Assembly: GCF_011386835.1 (NCBI RefSeq)
Contig: NC_088797.1
Coordinates: 38,935,583 to 38,999,582 of the forward strand
Direction: 5' to 3'
Source: Chrysemys picta bellii
Taxonomy: Eukaryota > Chordata > Testudines > Emydidae
DNA length: 64,000 nt
The stretch's first letter is position 1, and each line of letters opens with the position of its first letter. Positions 11,899 to 22,633 of this stretch are shown here, piece by piece. The notes beneath the pieces were generated by a model, which saw only the letters and a list, made by a program, of their open reading frames with translations, ran no database searches and was not told where the DNA came from. Both the position numbers and the translations under genes were made by a program.

Positions 11899-12108
11899 AG
11901 CGTCTCTTGGGCTCATGGGGCTGAGGCTGTGGGGCTGTTTCATTGTAGTGTAGACTTCCAGGGTTGGGCTGCAGGCCAAGCTCTGGGACCCTCCCATGTT
12001 GCAGGGTCATACAGCCCAGGCTCCAGCCTGATCCCAAAAGTCTACACTGCAGCCGGAGTCAGCTGGCACGGGCCAGCTGCAGGTTTTTAATTGCAGTGTA
12101 GACATACT
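11899..12108 (-). mobile_element. Harbinger-type miniature element, partial
   Basis: The right end reads TTGCAGTGTAGACATAC, matching the GTGTAGACATACC terminus of Harbinger copy 2. Inside, the block GTCAGCTGGCACGGGCCAGC and two further copies of a GTGTAGACTT / GTCTACACTGCA motif form inverted pairs. This is the structure of a palindromic non-autonomous Harbinger derivative. The left end (around 11899) has decayed and no target duplication could be defined. Confidence 0.6.
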
Positions 12109-12429
12109 CTTCCCCTTTGGTCTAATAGGGTAACTTCCAGGGTCAAGAACTCCTCATAGAAAACATCCTGACACTTGTCCCCTCTCTTACACTATGGGCT
12201 ATTAGGACAAGAAGACCCTGCTGATCACAGGCACAGCAATATCACACAGGGACAGAGATGGCTAGGTGTAAACAATGTTAGGTTTTACTGGTCAAAGACC
12301 TATAGAGTCAATAATTGGAGGGTAGGCCAGAATATGGAGAACTGGAGTGATGTGCTCTCTGTGCAGAGCACCACTTCATAAGCAGTCAGTCAGAGACTAA
12401 GCACAGGATTTCAGCCACCAGTGCTCTAA

Positions 12430-12465
12430 CTATCCCCTTAACCAAAGAGAGTGTTAAGGGGATAG
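12430..12465. repeat. Perfect 13-bp stem hairpin
   Basis: CTATCCCCTTAAC is followed after a 10-base loop by its exact reverse complement GTTAAGGGGATAG. No repeat family accounts for it. It is short for a microRNA precursor. Confidence 0.8.
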
Positions 12466-13283
12466 CTGGGAACAAAAAATTATAAAGTCCCCCAGGTCCT
12501 CAGAGTGTGCTGATGTTGTAAAGATTTTGCATTTCCGTAATGCCTTCTTATCCAAAAAACTCAAAGTAGTACTGTGACCCCTGGACCCTCGTGCCAACTG
12601 GCAGAGGTCGGGGGGCGCGTGCACAAAGTTTTACAGGGATCCTTTGGGTTGGATATATGCATAATAATTCACTAAAGGGTGTGGCATGTAAGATCTCTAA
12701 TGAGAGCCACTTGTCATCATAATCACTGCAAAATGTATGTACTGAGTCTATACTGAAAATTATGTTCTTAAGGCAGGTAGCCAGGAGGTGACATGTTTCT
12801 GACAGGTTTCTTTCAGGCAGAGAGTAACAGATGCTTATTTCCCTGTCTGGTCATTGTGTGCTGTGTTTCTTACACTGTATACCTATTTTCATATTGAGCC
12901 AGATGCTGATTAAGAGATTGTGAAATCTTCAAGAAAGGAATAGACTGGGGAAAAAACTGCAGGAGAGGCATCCTGTTTATGAATAAGGACAATGGGTTTT
13001 TTGATATATCTGGGGGTCCAAACAGACACCAGGGATCTTTCACAAGGAGGCAAGCTCACAGCCTGACTTGTCTCATGAATGTTTCATTGGAGCCAAGCCT
13101 GCCTGTAACACACTGGAAGGGCTTTGAGTGAGCATTGCTCTAGAAGCCATGAAAATATTTAGTTAAATAAGTCTAAGCTCTAGAAAACATGCAATGATTT
13201 TATATGTAATCAGTTGTTTCCAATACTTCTTCTTGAATCTTTGTACTTTGTTAAATAAATGTTTACTTGTTTTCACTATAAAT

Positions 13284-14963
13284 TAGGGCTGTCGATTAAT
13301 CGCAGTTAACTCATGCGATTAACTAAAAAAAAATTAACTGTGATTAAAAAAAATTAATTGTGATTAATCACACTGTTAAACAACAGAAACCCCCCCCCAT
13401 TAAAATTTATTAAATATCTTGGATTTTTTCTACATTTCCAAATATATTGATTACTATTACAACACAGAATACGAAGTGTACAGTGCTCACTTTATAGTAT
13501 TATTTTTATTACAAATATTTGCACTGCAAAAGTGATAAACAAAAGAAATAGTATTTTTAAATTCACCTCATACAAGTACTGTAGTGCAATCTCTTTATCG
13601 TGAAAGCGTAACTTACAAATGTAGATTTTTTTTTGTTACATAACTGCACTCAAAAACAAAACAATGCAAAAAACTTTAGAACCTACAAGTCCACTCTATC
13701 CGACTTCTTGTTCAGCCACTTGCTAAGACAAACAAGTTTGTTTACATTTATGGGAGATACTGCTGACTGCTTCTTATTTACAAAGTCACCTGAAAGTGAG
13801 AACAGGCGTTCGCACGGCACTTTTCTTGCCGGCGTTGCAAGTATTTATGTGCCAGATCTGCTAAACATTCATATGCCTCTTTATGTTTCGGCCACCATTC
13901 CAGAGGACCTGCTTCCGTGCTGATGATGCTTGTTAAAAAAAATAATGCATTAATTAAATTTGTGACTGAACTCCTGGGGGGAGAATTGTAAGTCTCCTAT
14001 TCTGTTTTACCCACATTCTGCCACATATTTCATGTTATAGCAGTCTTGGATGATGACCCAGCACATGTTCGTTTTAAGAACACTTTCACAGCAGATTTGA
14101 CAAAACGCAAAGAAGGTACCAATGTGAGATTTATAAGGATAGCTACAGCACTTGACCCAAAGTTTAAGAAGCTGAAGTGCCTTCCAAAATCTGAGAGGGA
14201 CGAGGTGTGGAGAATGCTTTCAGATGTCTTTAAGGAGCAACACTCCGATGTGGAAACTACAGAACCTGAACCACCAAAAAAGAAAATCAACCTTCTGCTG
14301 GTGGTATCTGACTCAGATGATGAAAATGAACATGTGTCGGTCTGCTCTGCTTTGGATCGTTATCTAGCAGAACCCATCATCAGCATGGACGCATGTCTTC
14401 TAGAATGGTGGTTGAAGCATGAAGGGACATATGAATCTTTAGCGCATCTGGCATGTAAATATCTTGCGACGCTGGCTACAATAATGCCATACAAACACCT
14501 GTTCTCACTTTCAGATGACAGTGTAAACAAGATGTGAGCAGCATTATCTCCTGCAAATTGTAACCAAACTTGTTTGTCTGAGTAATTGGCTGAAGTAGGA
14601 CAGAGTGGACTTGTAGGTTCTAAAGTTTTATGTTGCATTCAAAAATAAAACAGTTATTTTTTGTATCTAATTCTACATTTGTAAATTCAACTTTCATGAT
14701 AAAGAGATTGCACTACAGTACTTGTATTAGGTGAATTGAAATATACTATTTCTTTTGTATTTTACAGTGCAAATACTTGTAATAAAAAAAAATATAAAGT
14801 GAGCACTGTACACTTTGTATTCTGTGTTGTAATTGAAATCAATATGTTTGAAAATGTAGAAAACATCTAAAATATTTAAATAAATGGTATTCCATTATTG
14901 TTCTACAGTGTGATTAATCGCACGATTAATTGCAGTGATTTTTTTAATCGCTTGACAGCCCTA
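13284..14963. mobile_element. hAT element with long inverted arms
   Basis: The termini are TAGGGCTGTC and GACAGCCCTA, flanked by a perfect 8-bp target duplication CTATAAAT (13276-13283 and 14964-14971), the hallmark of hAT transposition. The arms, roughly 13284-13940 and 14370-14963, are long imperfect inverted repeats. The left arm carries, in reverse, a copy of the end of the transposase coding region found in the right arm (GAAAGTGAGAACAGG and its complement CCTGTTCTCACTTTC). The whole is a foldback derivative of an autonomous element. Confidence 0.9.
14046..14537 (+). pseudogene. hAT transposase C-terminal remnant
   Basis: An open frame of 163 codons resembles the C-terminal part of ZBED-like hAT transposases. 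RIATALDPKFKKLKCLP is the conserved block before the acidic linker (SDSDDENE). LEWWLKHEGTYESLAHLACK is the start of the hAT dimerisation domain (W-W-K/H-x-Y-P-x-L-A in family terms), but it ends early after SLSDDSVNKM. The N-terminal zinc finger and the catalytic RNase H-like core are absent, so this cannot be an active enzyme. The first methionine is not the family start. A reversed, stop-containing copy of its last third lies in the left arm near 13770-13920. Confidence 0.75.
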
Positions 14964-15310
14964 CTATAAATATATCCAAGCGCTGTGTGTTAAGCACAGC
15001 AGTGATCTGACGGTAAGCTGGGGTGAACTGCTTTTTTGGAAGCAGTGAATCAGGGAATACTGCAGTGGAACAGGGGCTTGACACTAAAGGAGATGCTCAG
15101 AAGGCTCAGGGATTGGAGTGTGCCTATCACTAACCTATAGAAAGAGATCGGGGCCTGTGTAGGCCTAGACAGGAGTGCTTATATTGCCCATGGCCAGTTG
15201 TGTTGGGGAACTGACCCTCAGCAGGCCCAGAGAAAGCTTCCTCATGCTAAGGGCAGGTGGTAATGAGGAGCCTCACAATCCTGAGTACCCCTGGGAAGCA
15301 TCACAACTAC

Positions 15311-17484
15311 ATAGTGCTTGGCTATAAATACTCAGTACTTGCTTTGGTTTAAAAAGCAAACATGCCTACTCATTAATTATATAGGGGAAATCCTGTCTTT
15401 CTTGAGTGTCATACTTTATGGCCTCATTTGTCGCCTGAAACTTGTTTATTGGTAATCAGTAATATAGGCAGTTGTTTATCTCCTTTAACTAGTGTGGCAG
15501 ACAAAATGAAGTAGAATGGATATTGAGACTGACACCTTTCCAGCAACATATTCATCATATGGTAAAGCTGCATCATACCAGTCAATTGACAGAGTGCCAT
15601 GGCTTTACAGTGTGTTTTGAAAACTATGATATGTTTACTGTTTATGCACAAATGGGAGAATGATACAGTGATCTTAATGTTCATTAGCATGAGTTTGGGA
15701 TGAGCATACCACTGACAAAGGGGGAAGCCATGAATGAGTTACATGAGTCATTCCAAATGTCAAGGAGCACTATAACATGTTTTAGAGTTAAACATTTTTG
15801 TTGATGTTAGTTTGTTTCTCTTCACCAAGTCAACTAGTTATCATGTGCTCAACTGTATAGGGTCATATGGGACTACTGAAAAACAACTTTTCTATAACTA
15901 AAAAGAAATGATTCTAAGGTACAACATCAACAACTGCAGGCTCCCATTGTCAAGCAGGAAATCTCCCCTTTCCAATGGTATAAAGCTTCCATTTCTAACA
16001 TTCTATTAAGGTGTCACACCTTAAAGCTATCAGTTGTGCAGGACTAAATATTGTTAGTCCTGGACTTTGGTCTGGTCCAATCAGGGATGGAAAAAGCCAT
16101 ATATTAGGGGAAATAGAAAATTTTCCTGACAGGTTAATTTAAAAAAAGATAAAAGCTTATTAAAGCTACTTGACTATTAAACAGTCCCTGCAGAGATGGA
16201 TTAGTAGGTATAGGACAAATATGGTGGAAAGTATAAGATGGGGTAAATTGTGGAACCAGGAGACTCTTAGTGATTTCTAAAAATATTGCAGACCTCAAGT
16301 TCCTTGAAAAGAAACAGTTTTTTTCTTGACTACTTTAGACAGAGAGCACACATTGTAGACACTTCATCTGAGAAAATTATTCAAACTGGTTTCTCATCTG
16401 GAGCCTTTTTTATGGAGATGGGGCTGAAAAGTGGGTGACCCTCCATAGCTGGAATAAGCATCCAAATATTTGGATACTTATTCCATTTTGGATCTTTTGT
16501 ACTCACCACTCCCTCATCACTAGAAATTATATAGTTTTGCTATGTAGAGTTTCATTTACTGAATGCTTTATTTTTACTACAATATGGCTGGGGTTTGCAG
16601 TTTATTTTAACCCTCTCCTTGCCCCACAAGTCCTAGATGCAAGGCTAGAACTATTTAAATAGCAAAAATAGATGATTTCAGTAGCAAAAATTCCTCTTTT
16701 CAGTATAATGGAGATTCTCTGGAATAAAAAAACATTAAAGTATCAGTTTCTCTTAAGCTGGAATAACAACAACCCTGTGTGTGAATTCTATCATCTTGTT
16801 TAATTTCTTTGCATTAGAGACTAAGCAAATTGAAAAACCAACTCAGCAACAAGTGTGCATGATTAAATACAAAGACCGAATTAAAATAATTAGTATCTGA
16901 AGCCCACAGAAGCAAGGAAATGCAGAATGCAGGCTGTCAAGCCATTGTTTCTAAGCACTGTATTTCATATTTGACGTACAATCACCCATTGTTCCAAGCT
17001 TTCCATCAGAGCAGTTCCTATCAGTTACAGTGTCCACAGTAAACATATATGATAACCACCCCAAAGCTACAAATCTCTCTGTATTAGTGCTGCTTCCTTT
17101 GTACTCAGCATTACCGTGGGGAATTTCACTGTCCTCTTTTACAACCTTGGCATAATTTTTTATTCCATTCTTTCTCCTTCCATATCTTGTCATTCTTCTT
17201 TTAAAAGAACATCTCCAGAATCCATTCTAGCCTTGCCATTCTATCTACTAAAACCCTTGTCCATGAATTGATACTCTCTCACCTTGACTGTAAATATTAC
17301 AATCTCTTCTGAAGCCATAAGTCATAACAATTTGTGCAATTAGTGCAGCTCTCATGTCTCTGATCCACTCAGCTGCAGAGGAGTCCCCTCCTTCCCCCCC
17401 AATACACATGAGGAGGATGTCAAGGGCAATACCAGATTCAGGATGCGTTGCTATCTCAAGGGTCATTTATATGTTCTGCCAGGA
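15311..17484. other. Gene-free stretch
   Basis: Short chance frames only. A small hairpin with an 8-bp stem (AGGACTAA...TTAGTCCT) lies near 16042-16063. No element is recognised. Confidence 0.45.
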
Positions 17485-17880
17485 CCCATTCAGTTACAGG
17501 TGCTACAGTTCTGTCACAACTTGCCGTTAGCAGGCCATCTGGGTTGCCTCAAGACTCTCCATATGGCCACCCAGTCCTTCTAGTGACCCCGAAGGCGCAC
17601 AATGATCCACTCATATGTTGAATCCTATAACACATGCACCTGCACCCATACTGTGCTCAAAACCCCCCAGTACCCTAATGCCTTCTGAGACCCCGTCCAG
17701 ACCCTGGGCAGCCATGACCCTGGACTTTATAGTCAAGCTCCCCCTAACTAACTAGCACACCACAGTCCTCACCGTGATCAACCAATTGACAAAAATGATG
17801 CACTTCATCCCCATTGTTCACCTGCAACAAGAGAAACAGCCCAGCTCCTTGTGACTCATGTCAGCCGTCTTCATGGACTC
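17485..17880 (+). pseudogene. Ty3/gypsy integrase fossil
   Basis: Reading the + strand with one frame change recovers the integrase of a Ty3/gypsy-type element. The first part, VLQFCHNLPLAGHLGCLKTL, fits the zinc-binding N-terminal domain with its spaced histidines. It is followed by SF and two stop codons where the family has SFWW, then by a YV..C.C segment. After a frameshift in a C run near 17660-17670, the frame reads RPWAAMTLDFIVKLP, an in-frame TAG, then TVLTV and LTKMMHFIP, which is the start of the catalytic core with its first aspartate kept. The family's D of V-D-R-L-T-K is N here. The rest of pol is not detectable. It is clearly dead. Confidence 0.72.
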
Positions 17881-18236
17881 CTGAATCAGTGAGAGAGAAG
17901 AATCAGGCATAGTTACATTATGGCTAAACATTGTCATTCTCAGACACTGAACTATCAGCACTATTAACTATTAAACCAGAGTTTAACACTTGTCCAGAGC
18001 TAGTAAGAAAATTTGCTTGGGGAGGCAGAGGGGCAGCAGTAACTGATCTGTGGAAGTTTGTTTTGTTTCTTATTAATTGGGCAAGGTTTCATTATGAGAC
18101 GTACACTATGTTTTGTATATGAACATTTGGTAAAACTGTACGTGTTAAAAGTTTGTATATGTATTCTTTTCCCAATGATAATAGCTTTGAATGGAGGTGA
18201 TCCTAAATAATGTAAATATAGGACCATATATTAAAC

Positions 18237-18416
18237 AACATAAGAACAACATACCGGGTCAGACCAAAGGTCCATCTAGCCCAGTATCGTGTCTACTGAC
18301 AGTGGCCAATGTCAGGTTTCCCAAAGGGAATGAACAGAATAGGTAGTCAACAAGTGATCCATCCTCTGTTGCCCATTCCCAGGTTCTGGCAAACAGAGAC
18401 TAGTGACACCAAGTAT
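18237..18416 (-). mobile_element. CR1 3'-end fragment
   Basis: The sequence CCGGGTCAGACCAAAGGTCC and CATCTAGCCCAGTATCGTGT match the 3' UTR of the CR1 at 40819-45477 in the same orientation. Only the 3' UTR is left, a typical 5'-truncated insertion. The terminal ATAAGAACA repeat units are partly degraded. Confidence 0.85.
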
Positions 18417-19251
18417 TGCGTTACTTAACGCTGACTTTGAGCATATAAATCTTTAAACACAAAAAAATTGAGTGGTAAAACATATAATTCTGAATGCAGT
18501 ATGGATTTAGGTATCAAGTGTTTTTCTGTTACTCCCCCCTTCTTACAGTCAGTGTAAAAGTGAAGCATATTCATTTTATTCAAATGTCAGGTTTTTCTCT
18601 CAGTAAATCTCAGATGACTTTTTTCTCTCATGACATAGTCCCCAAATATATTTCATCTCTGTCCAATACTTAATTCTTTATATAATTTTCCTTAATGCTA
18701 GCCTCTTTTTTTACTTGTTTTATTTGTGGGTTCCTTCAGACAGGTATTTCAGTTTTGCTGAAGGTGGAGAATTTTATCTGCTATGAAATATATAGGTCTT
18801 TTGTGCAAGAATTTTTAACCTAGCAAAGAAAAAATAAGGACACTTGGGGAGACGATCCAAAAAATTAGGATACTGCATTTTAAAATAAAATCTAAAGAGT
18901 CCAGTTTAAGACTGCAATATGATGTACTAGGCCTCCAATCTACCTTATGCCTTTTTAAAAAAAAAAAATTCAGGACTGGACAAGGCACTGATCTATGCAC
19001 AACAGGGAACAATCCTGTTTTGTACTTACATAAGGATGGACTATATGGGCCAACAAAACTTTCTCTACTGTTGTGGATTTACATGTGAGGACACTCTGCT
19101 TTTTAACACTGAAGTAGTGACAGGTGTGGATGGACTCTTCCTCTCTTGCACTGGAATTCATTGTAGTATCCACTGATACATCTGTCAGTCCACTAAATAC
19201 GTCTGTCAATCAGAGAGCAGAATAAATGACATCCTAATGTATTTATACTGG
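18417..19251. other. Gene-free stretch
   Basis: AT-rich, with T-runs and two overlapping antisense chance frames near 18815-19209. No recognisable feature. Confidence 0.4.
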
Positions 19252-19345
19252 TGTGATCATTATTATTTATCATCATAAAGCCTAGGAGCCATAATTACAG
19301 ATCAGGCCCCCATTGTGCTAGCTGCTGTACAAACAGAACAAATGG
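19252..19345. repeat. Old dispersed repeat fragment
   Basis: The block CCCCCATTGTGCTAGCTGCT followed by GTACAAACAGAACAAA resembles a short ancient repeat seen widely in reptile and bird DNA. I recall the pattern but cannot name the family. It has no open frame. Confidence 0.45.
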
Positions 19346-19894
19346 ACAGGATGCTTTGATAGTAGGTTATAATAGGATTTGCAGATGAGACCTGACCCTT
19401 GGTCAATCAAGTTCAATTTGTGTTTGAAACAGTAGTCAATACCTGATGCTATGGAAAGCAATAAGGCAAATCATATAGTACCTAGAACAATACCCTTTGT
19501 GGAGGAAAATATTCCTTCCTGATCCATTTAATAGCCAGTTTATGCACTGAAGTATTTTCTTAATATTTGTAGTGATTTATGCTCTGGTTGCAGTAGTTAA
19601 GCACTCGCAAGAGTACACACTTTAGGGAATCATTCTGCTCTAACACTGGATGGCCAACACAACTCCTGACTACTCACTTCTTTTAAGAATGGTAACAGTT
19701 TTCTTGTTACATTATTTGGGATCAAGCAATAGAAATCTGGTTGGTCATCAGCTCCAGAGTCTAAGGTAGGGCTGGTTGGAGAACAACTATTCTGTTCCAT
19801 GAAAAATTTTGAGTTTACACTCCAATGTAAAAAGAAAACAACCCTAAACTTTTGGGGGGAAGAAGGAGAAAGGGAAGACAGAGAAACACCCCTA

Positions 19895-20205
19895 CACACA
19901 CACGCCACTAATCCATTGGTTAGGGTGCACAACTGGGATACGGGAGACCAAGCCTCAAGTCCCTGCTCTGCCTGATTCAGAGTTACAAAACCTCAATCTC
20001 TCCTGCTAGAGTTGATTCACTTTGTATAAATATTTATTGGGCCAGAGCGACAGACTGACTTTAGAGCCCAGTGGTTATGGCACTTGCCTAGGACGAGAGC
20101 ATCTGAAATTCACGGCCCTACTCCAAATCAGGCAGAACAGGGATGTGAACCAGCATCTCCCACATCACAGGTGAGTGCCTTAGCCAAAAGACTATTCTAG
20201 TCACT
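19895..20205. repeat. tRNA-like palindromic repeat
   Basis: Three tRNA-like units with A-box-like and B-box-like blocks lie here. The first is on + at about 19905-19980 (TTGGTTAGGGTGCAC, then CCTCAAGTCCC). The second is on + at about 20062-20115 (AGTGGTTATGGCAC). The third is on - at about 20200-20130 (TTTGGCTAAGGCACT, then GGTTCACATCCC). The second and third form an inverted pair around a CAAATCAGGCAGA centre. A tRNA-derived SINE or MITE is likely. None of the units looks like a functional tRNA gene. Confidence 0.55.
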
Positions 20206-21853
20206 CTCCCCACTCTCTGGAAATTCTGAACCAGACCTGAGAAATCTTTCCAACAAAATTTTCTTTGAACCAGATACATTTCCGCAAAACACTTCCGCAT
20301 TCATCAAAAAAAATTCCAACCAGCTCTAATCTAAAGTATTCTGTCATCTTTAGTGTGGCCAAACTGCATTAGATGCACCTTTTGTTAGCAGTCTGCTTGT
20401 CTCATCCAAGCACTCAAAATTTCCTTTGTATGCAATTATCCCTTTATTTTTTGACACCAGGATTTGCACAGAGGATTATCTTAAGTTCAGCTTATCAACG
20501 TACTCCTTGTTGGAGACAGCAACTTTGTCTTAGGTAACTTTCATATTTAAGATGATCAAGTAATTTCTTAATGTCCTCTTATGGCCCTTCAAAACCATAG
20601 CAACAACCATTTTTTGGTATTGGATGTGGATCTATTCACTCTTTGCTTGACTCAGCCCCTTTGAAGTAGGTGCTAAGTCAGTGTCAAAGAATTTCCCATT
20701 TCAATAGACGATTATAAATACCCTCTGCATAATCCAAAGCAGCTGGACTAATCATTGAGGACAATTTGATTTAAGCACATGTTTAAGTGGTTTCCTGAAT
20801 TGGGGTCTAAAAAGCAGCTCTCTGTGGTGCTCAGCAATTAGTATTCCTGCAAAATGTCATACAGAATGTGGATACAACATGCCTGGTAAATCCTTTTTCT
20901 GACAAGAGGAAGACTGTATCCCACTGACAATATTTATATGATGCTGTGAAGTGAACTCATGAAATAATGGTTTTTAATGTCTTAACTACTTTTAAGCTGT
21001 CATATCAAATCTTAAATTTAAATGCCAGTTTTATTTGAAGTCTACAAATGGATGAAAAATGACAATAATAATTTTCAATGTGTTAATTGAGATCAAGATG
21101 ACTACAGGAGGAGAGTGAGATATTCAGCCCCTCCACTAGCAGGACAGGTTGTGGTCTCTACCAGGTTGTGAATCCCTTAATAAGCTGGGTAAGCTGGAGT
21201 AGTTCTCTAATACTGAATATTTTATCATTGTTCCATGATGCAGAATTCCAACTCTACCCCTCCCTAAGCATATGTTTTCAGTCACTCTAGGCATAATTAT
21301 GTTTTAAGCATTTCAGGCTTAAAACTACTCTAGGGCTATTGAAAGGATTACATTTTGTTTATGTTACATAGCTGCAACAAAGGCAGAGAACCTTTGACAT
21401 TCTAGGGATGCTGCAGGGCTAAAAAGTATTTTGTTAAAAACAAACCTCCACAACATACTGCATTAAAATAACCTTTTTATTTTTGATTAGTCTGACATCA
21501 AGCTCATAAACTTAATTATATTGTACATGATTTCTGTGCCTATCACAGAAAAGATTGGACAAAAGAGTTTCAGAATAAGAAAAGGCTTGGAACTCAAATA
21601 AGGTTGAACCTTCAATGTTCATAATACTTCTGAATAATTAAGTATCCTCTCTACTTTTGATGCTGAAGTTGCAGAACCAATTACATGCACTCTGCTTGGC
21701 CATAGCACCCGTCATTCACTCTTGTATGTAACATTCTTTGGGTGCTGCTGCTATTTAAGACCCACAGGCACCAGATGCTAGTAGGGTAACTACCACAGCT
21801 TCAGGGTTCTACAGCTTTACAGTAAAAGTATAAGCAAAGTGAAAGTGGGTAGT
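20206..21853. other. Gene-free stretch
   Basis: Nothing reliable. The piece near 20775-20795 (GCACATGTTTAAGTGG) resembles the ends of the foldback repeat at 62166-62243. Otherwise the sequence is plain AT-rich DNA. Confidence 0.4.
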
Positions 21854-21858
21854 ATCAC

Positions 21859-22628
21859 TGTCAGGGTTCCCCCCACACACTCTGAACTCTGGGGTGCAGA
21901 TGTGGGAACCCACATGAAAGACCCCCTAAGCTTATATTCTACCAGCTTAGATTAAAACTTCCCCAAGGCACAAATTCTTTTCCTTGCCCTTGGACAGTAT
22001 TGCTGCCACCACCAAGTGATTTACACAAAAATTCAGGCAAGGGTCACTTAGAATCCCTATCTCCCCAAAATATCCCCCCAAGCCCCTTCATCCCCTTTCC
22101 TGGGGAGGCTTAAGAATAAACTACCACGCAATTGCCTTAGCAATTTGAACACAGACCAGACCCTTTGTCTTTAGGACACTGAAATTATCCAGGTTCTTAA
22201 AAAAGAACATTATTTATAAAGAAAAAAAATAAAAGGCTCAAACCTGCAAAAATCAGGATGGAAGGTAACTTAATAGGGAATAAAAAGATGTATAACACAG
22301 AGGATTCCCCTCTGGGCTCAGCTTCACAGTTACAAAAACAGGAATAAAACTTCCTTTGTAGCATAGGAAAATTCACAAGCCCAAACAAAAGATAACCTAA
22401 TGCATTTCCTTGTCCTACTTACAATTTCTGTGATTATAGATGAATTATTCCAGATGTATTTTCAGGAGATATTGTGCCTGCTTGGCTTCTCCCTCCACCC
22501 GGAGAGGGAGCAACAAAAGAGAACAAACAAATCCTTCCCCCTTAGATTTGAAAGTATCTTCTTTCCTCATTGGTCCTTCTGGTCAGGTGCCAACTAGGTT
22601 ATTTGACATTTCCCCTATATTCATGACA
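21859..22628. mobile_element. Solo LTR
   Basis: The ends are TGTCAGGGTTCC and TTCATGACA (TG...CA), flanked by a perfect 5-bp target duplication ATCAC (21854-21858 and 22629-22633). The element is 770 bp. It has no gag or pol frame, so it is an isolated LTR left after recombination of the two LTRs. An A-rich ATTATTTATAAAG region in the middle suggests a transcript-end region read from the - strand. Family-level naming is not possible by eye. Confidence 0.82.
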
Positions 22629-22633
22629 ATCAC

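Larger units (their letters stand above)
12573..15305. mobile_element. LTR-like repeat split by a hAT element
   Basis: The outer ends are TGTGA and TCACA (a TG...CA structure), with flanking pentamers AGTAC and ACTAC that match at four of five bases. Subtracting the nested element and its duplication leaves about 1.05 kb with no gag or pol frame, so it would be a solo LTR. An AATAAA lies near 13254, just before the insertion. Sequence on both sides of the hAT (12573-13283 and 14972-15305) reads as one unit broken by the insertion. The LTR assignment rests on the termini only. Confidence 0.5.

Noticed and set aside
14030..14290. Antisense 86-codon frame opposite the hAT remnant
   Set aside because: It is the shadow of the transposase frame on the other strand.
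19895..20205. Functional tRNA genes
   Set aside because: The units lack a complete cloverleaf and a clear anticodon, and occur as an inverted, diverged set. They are tRNA-derived repeat units.
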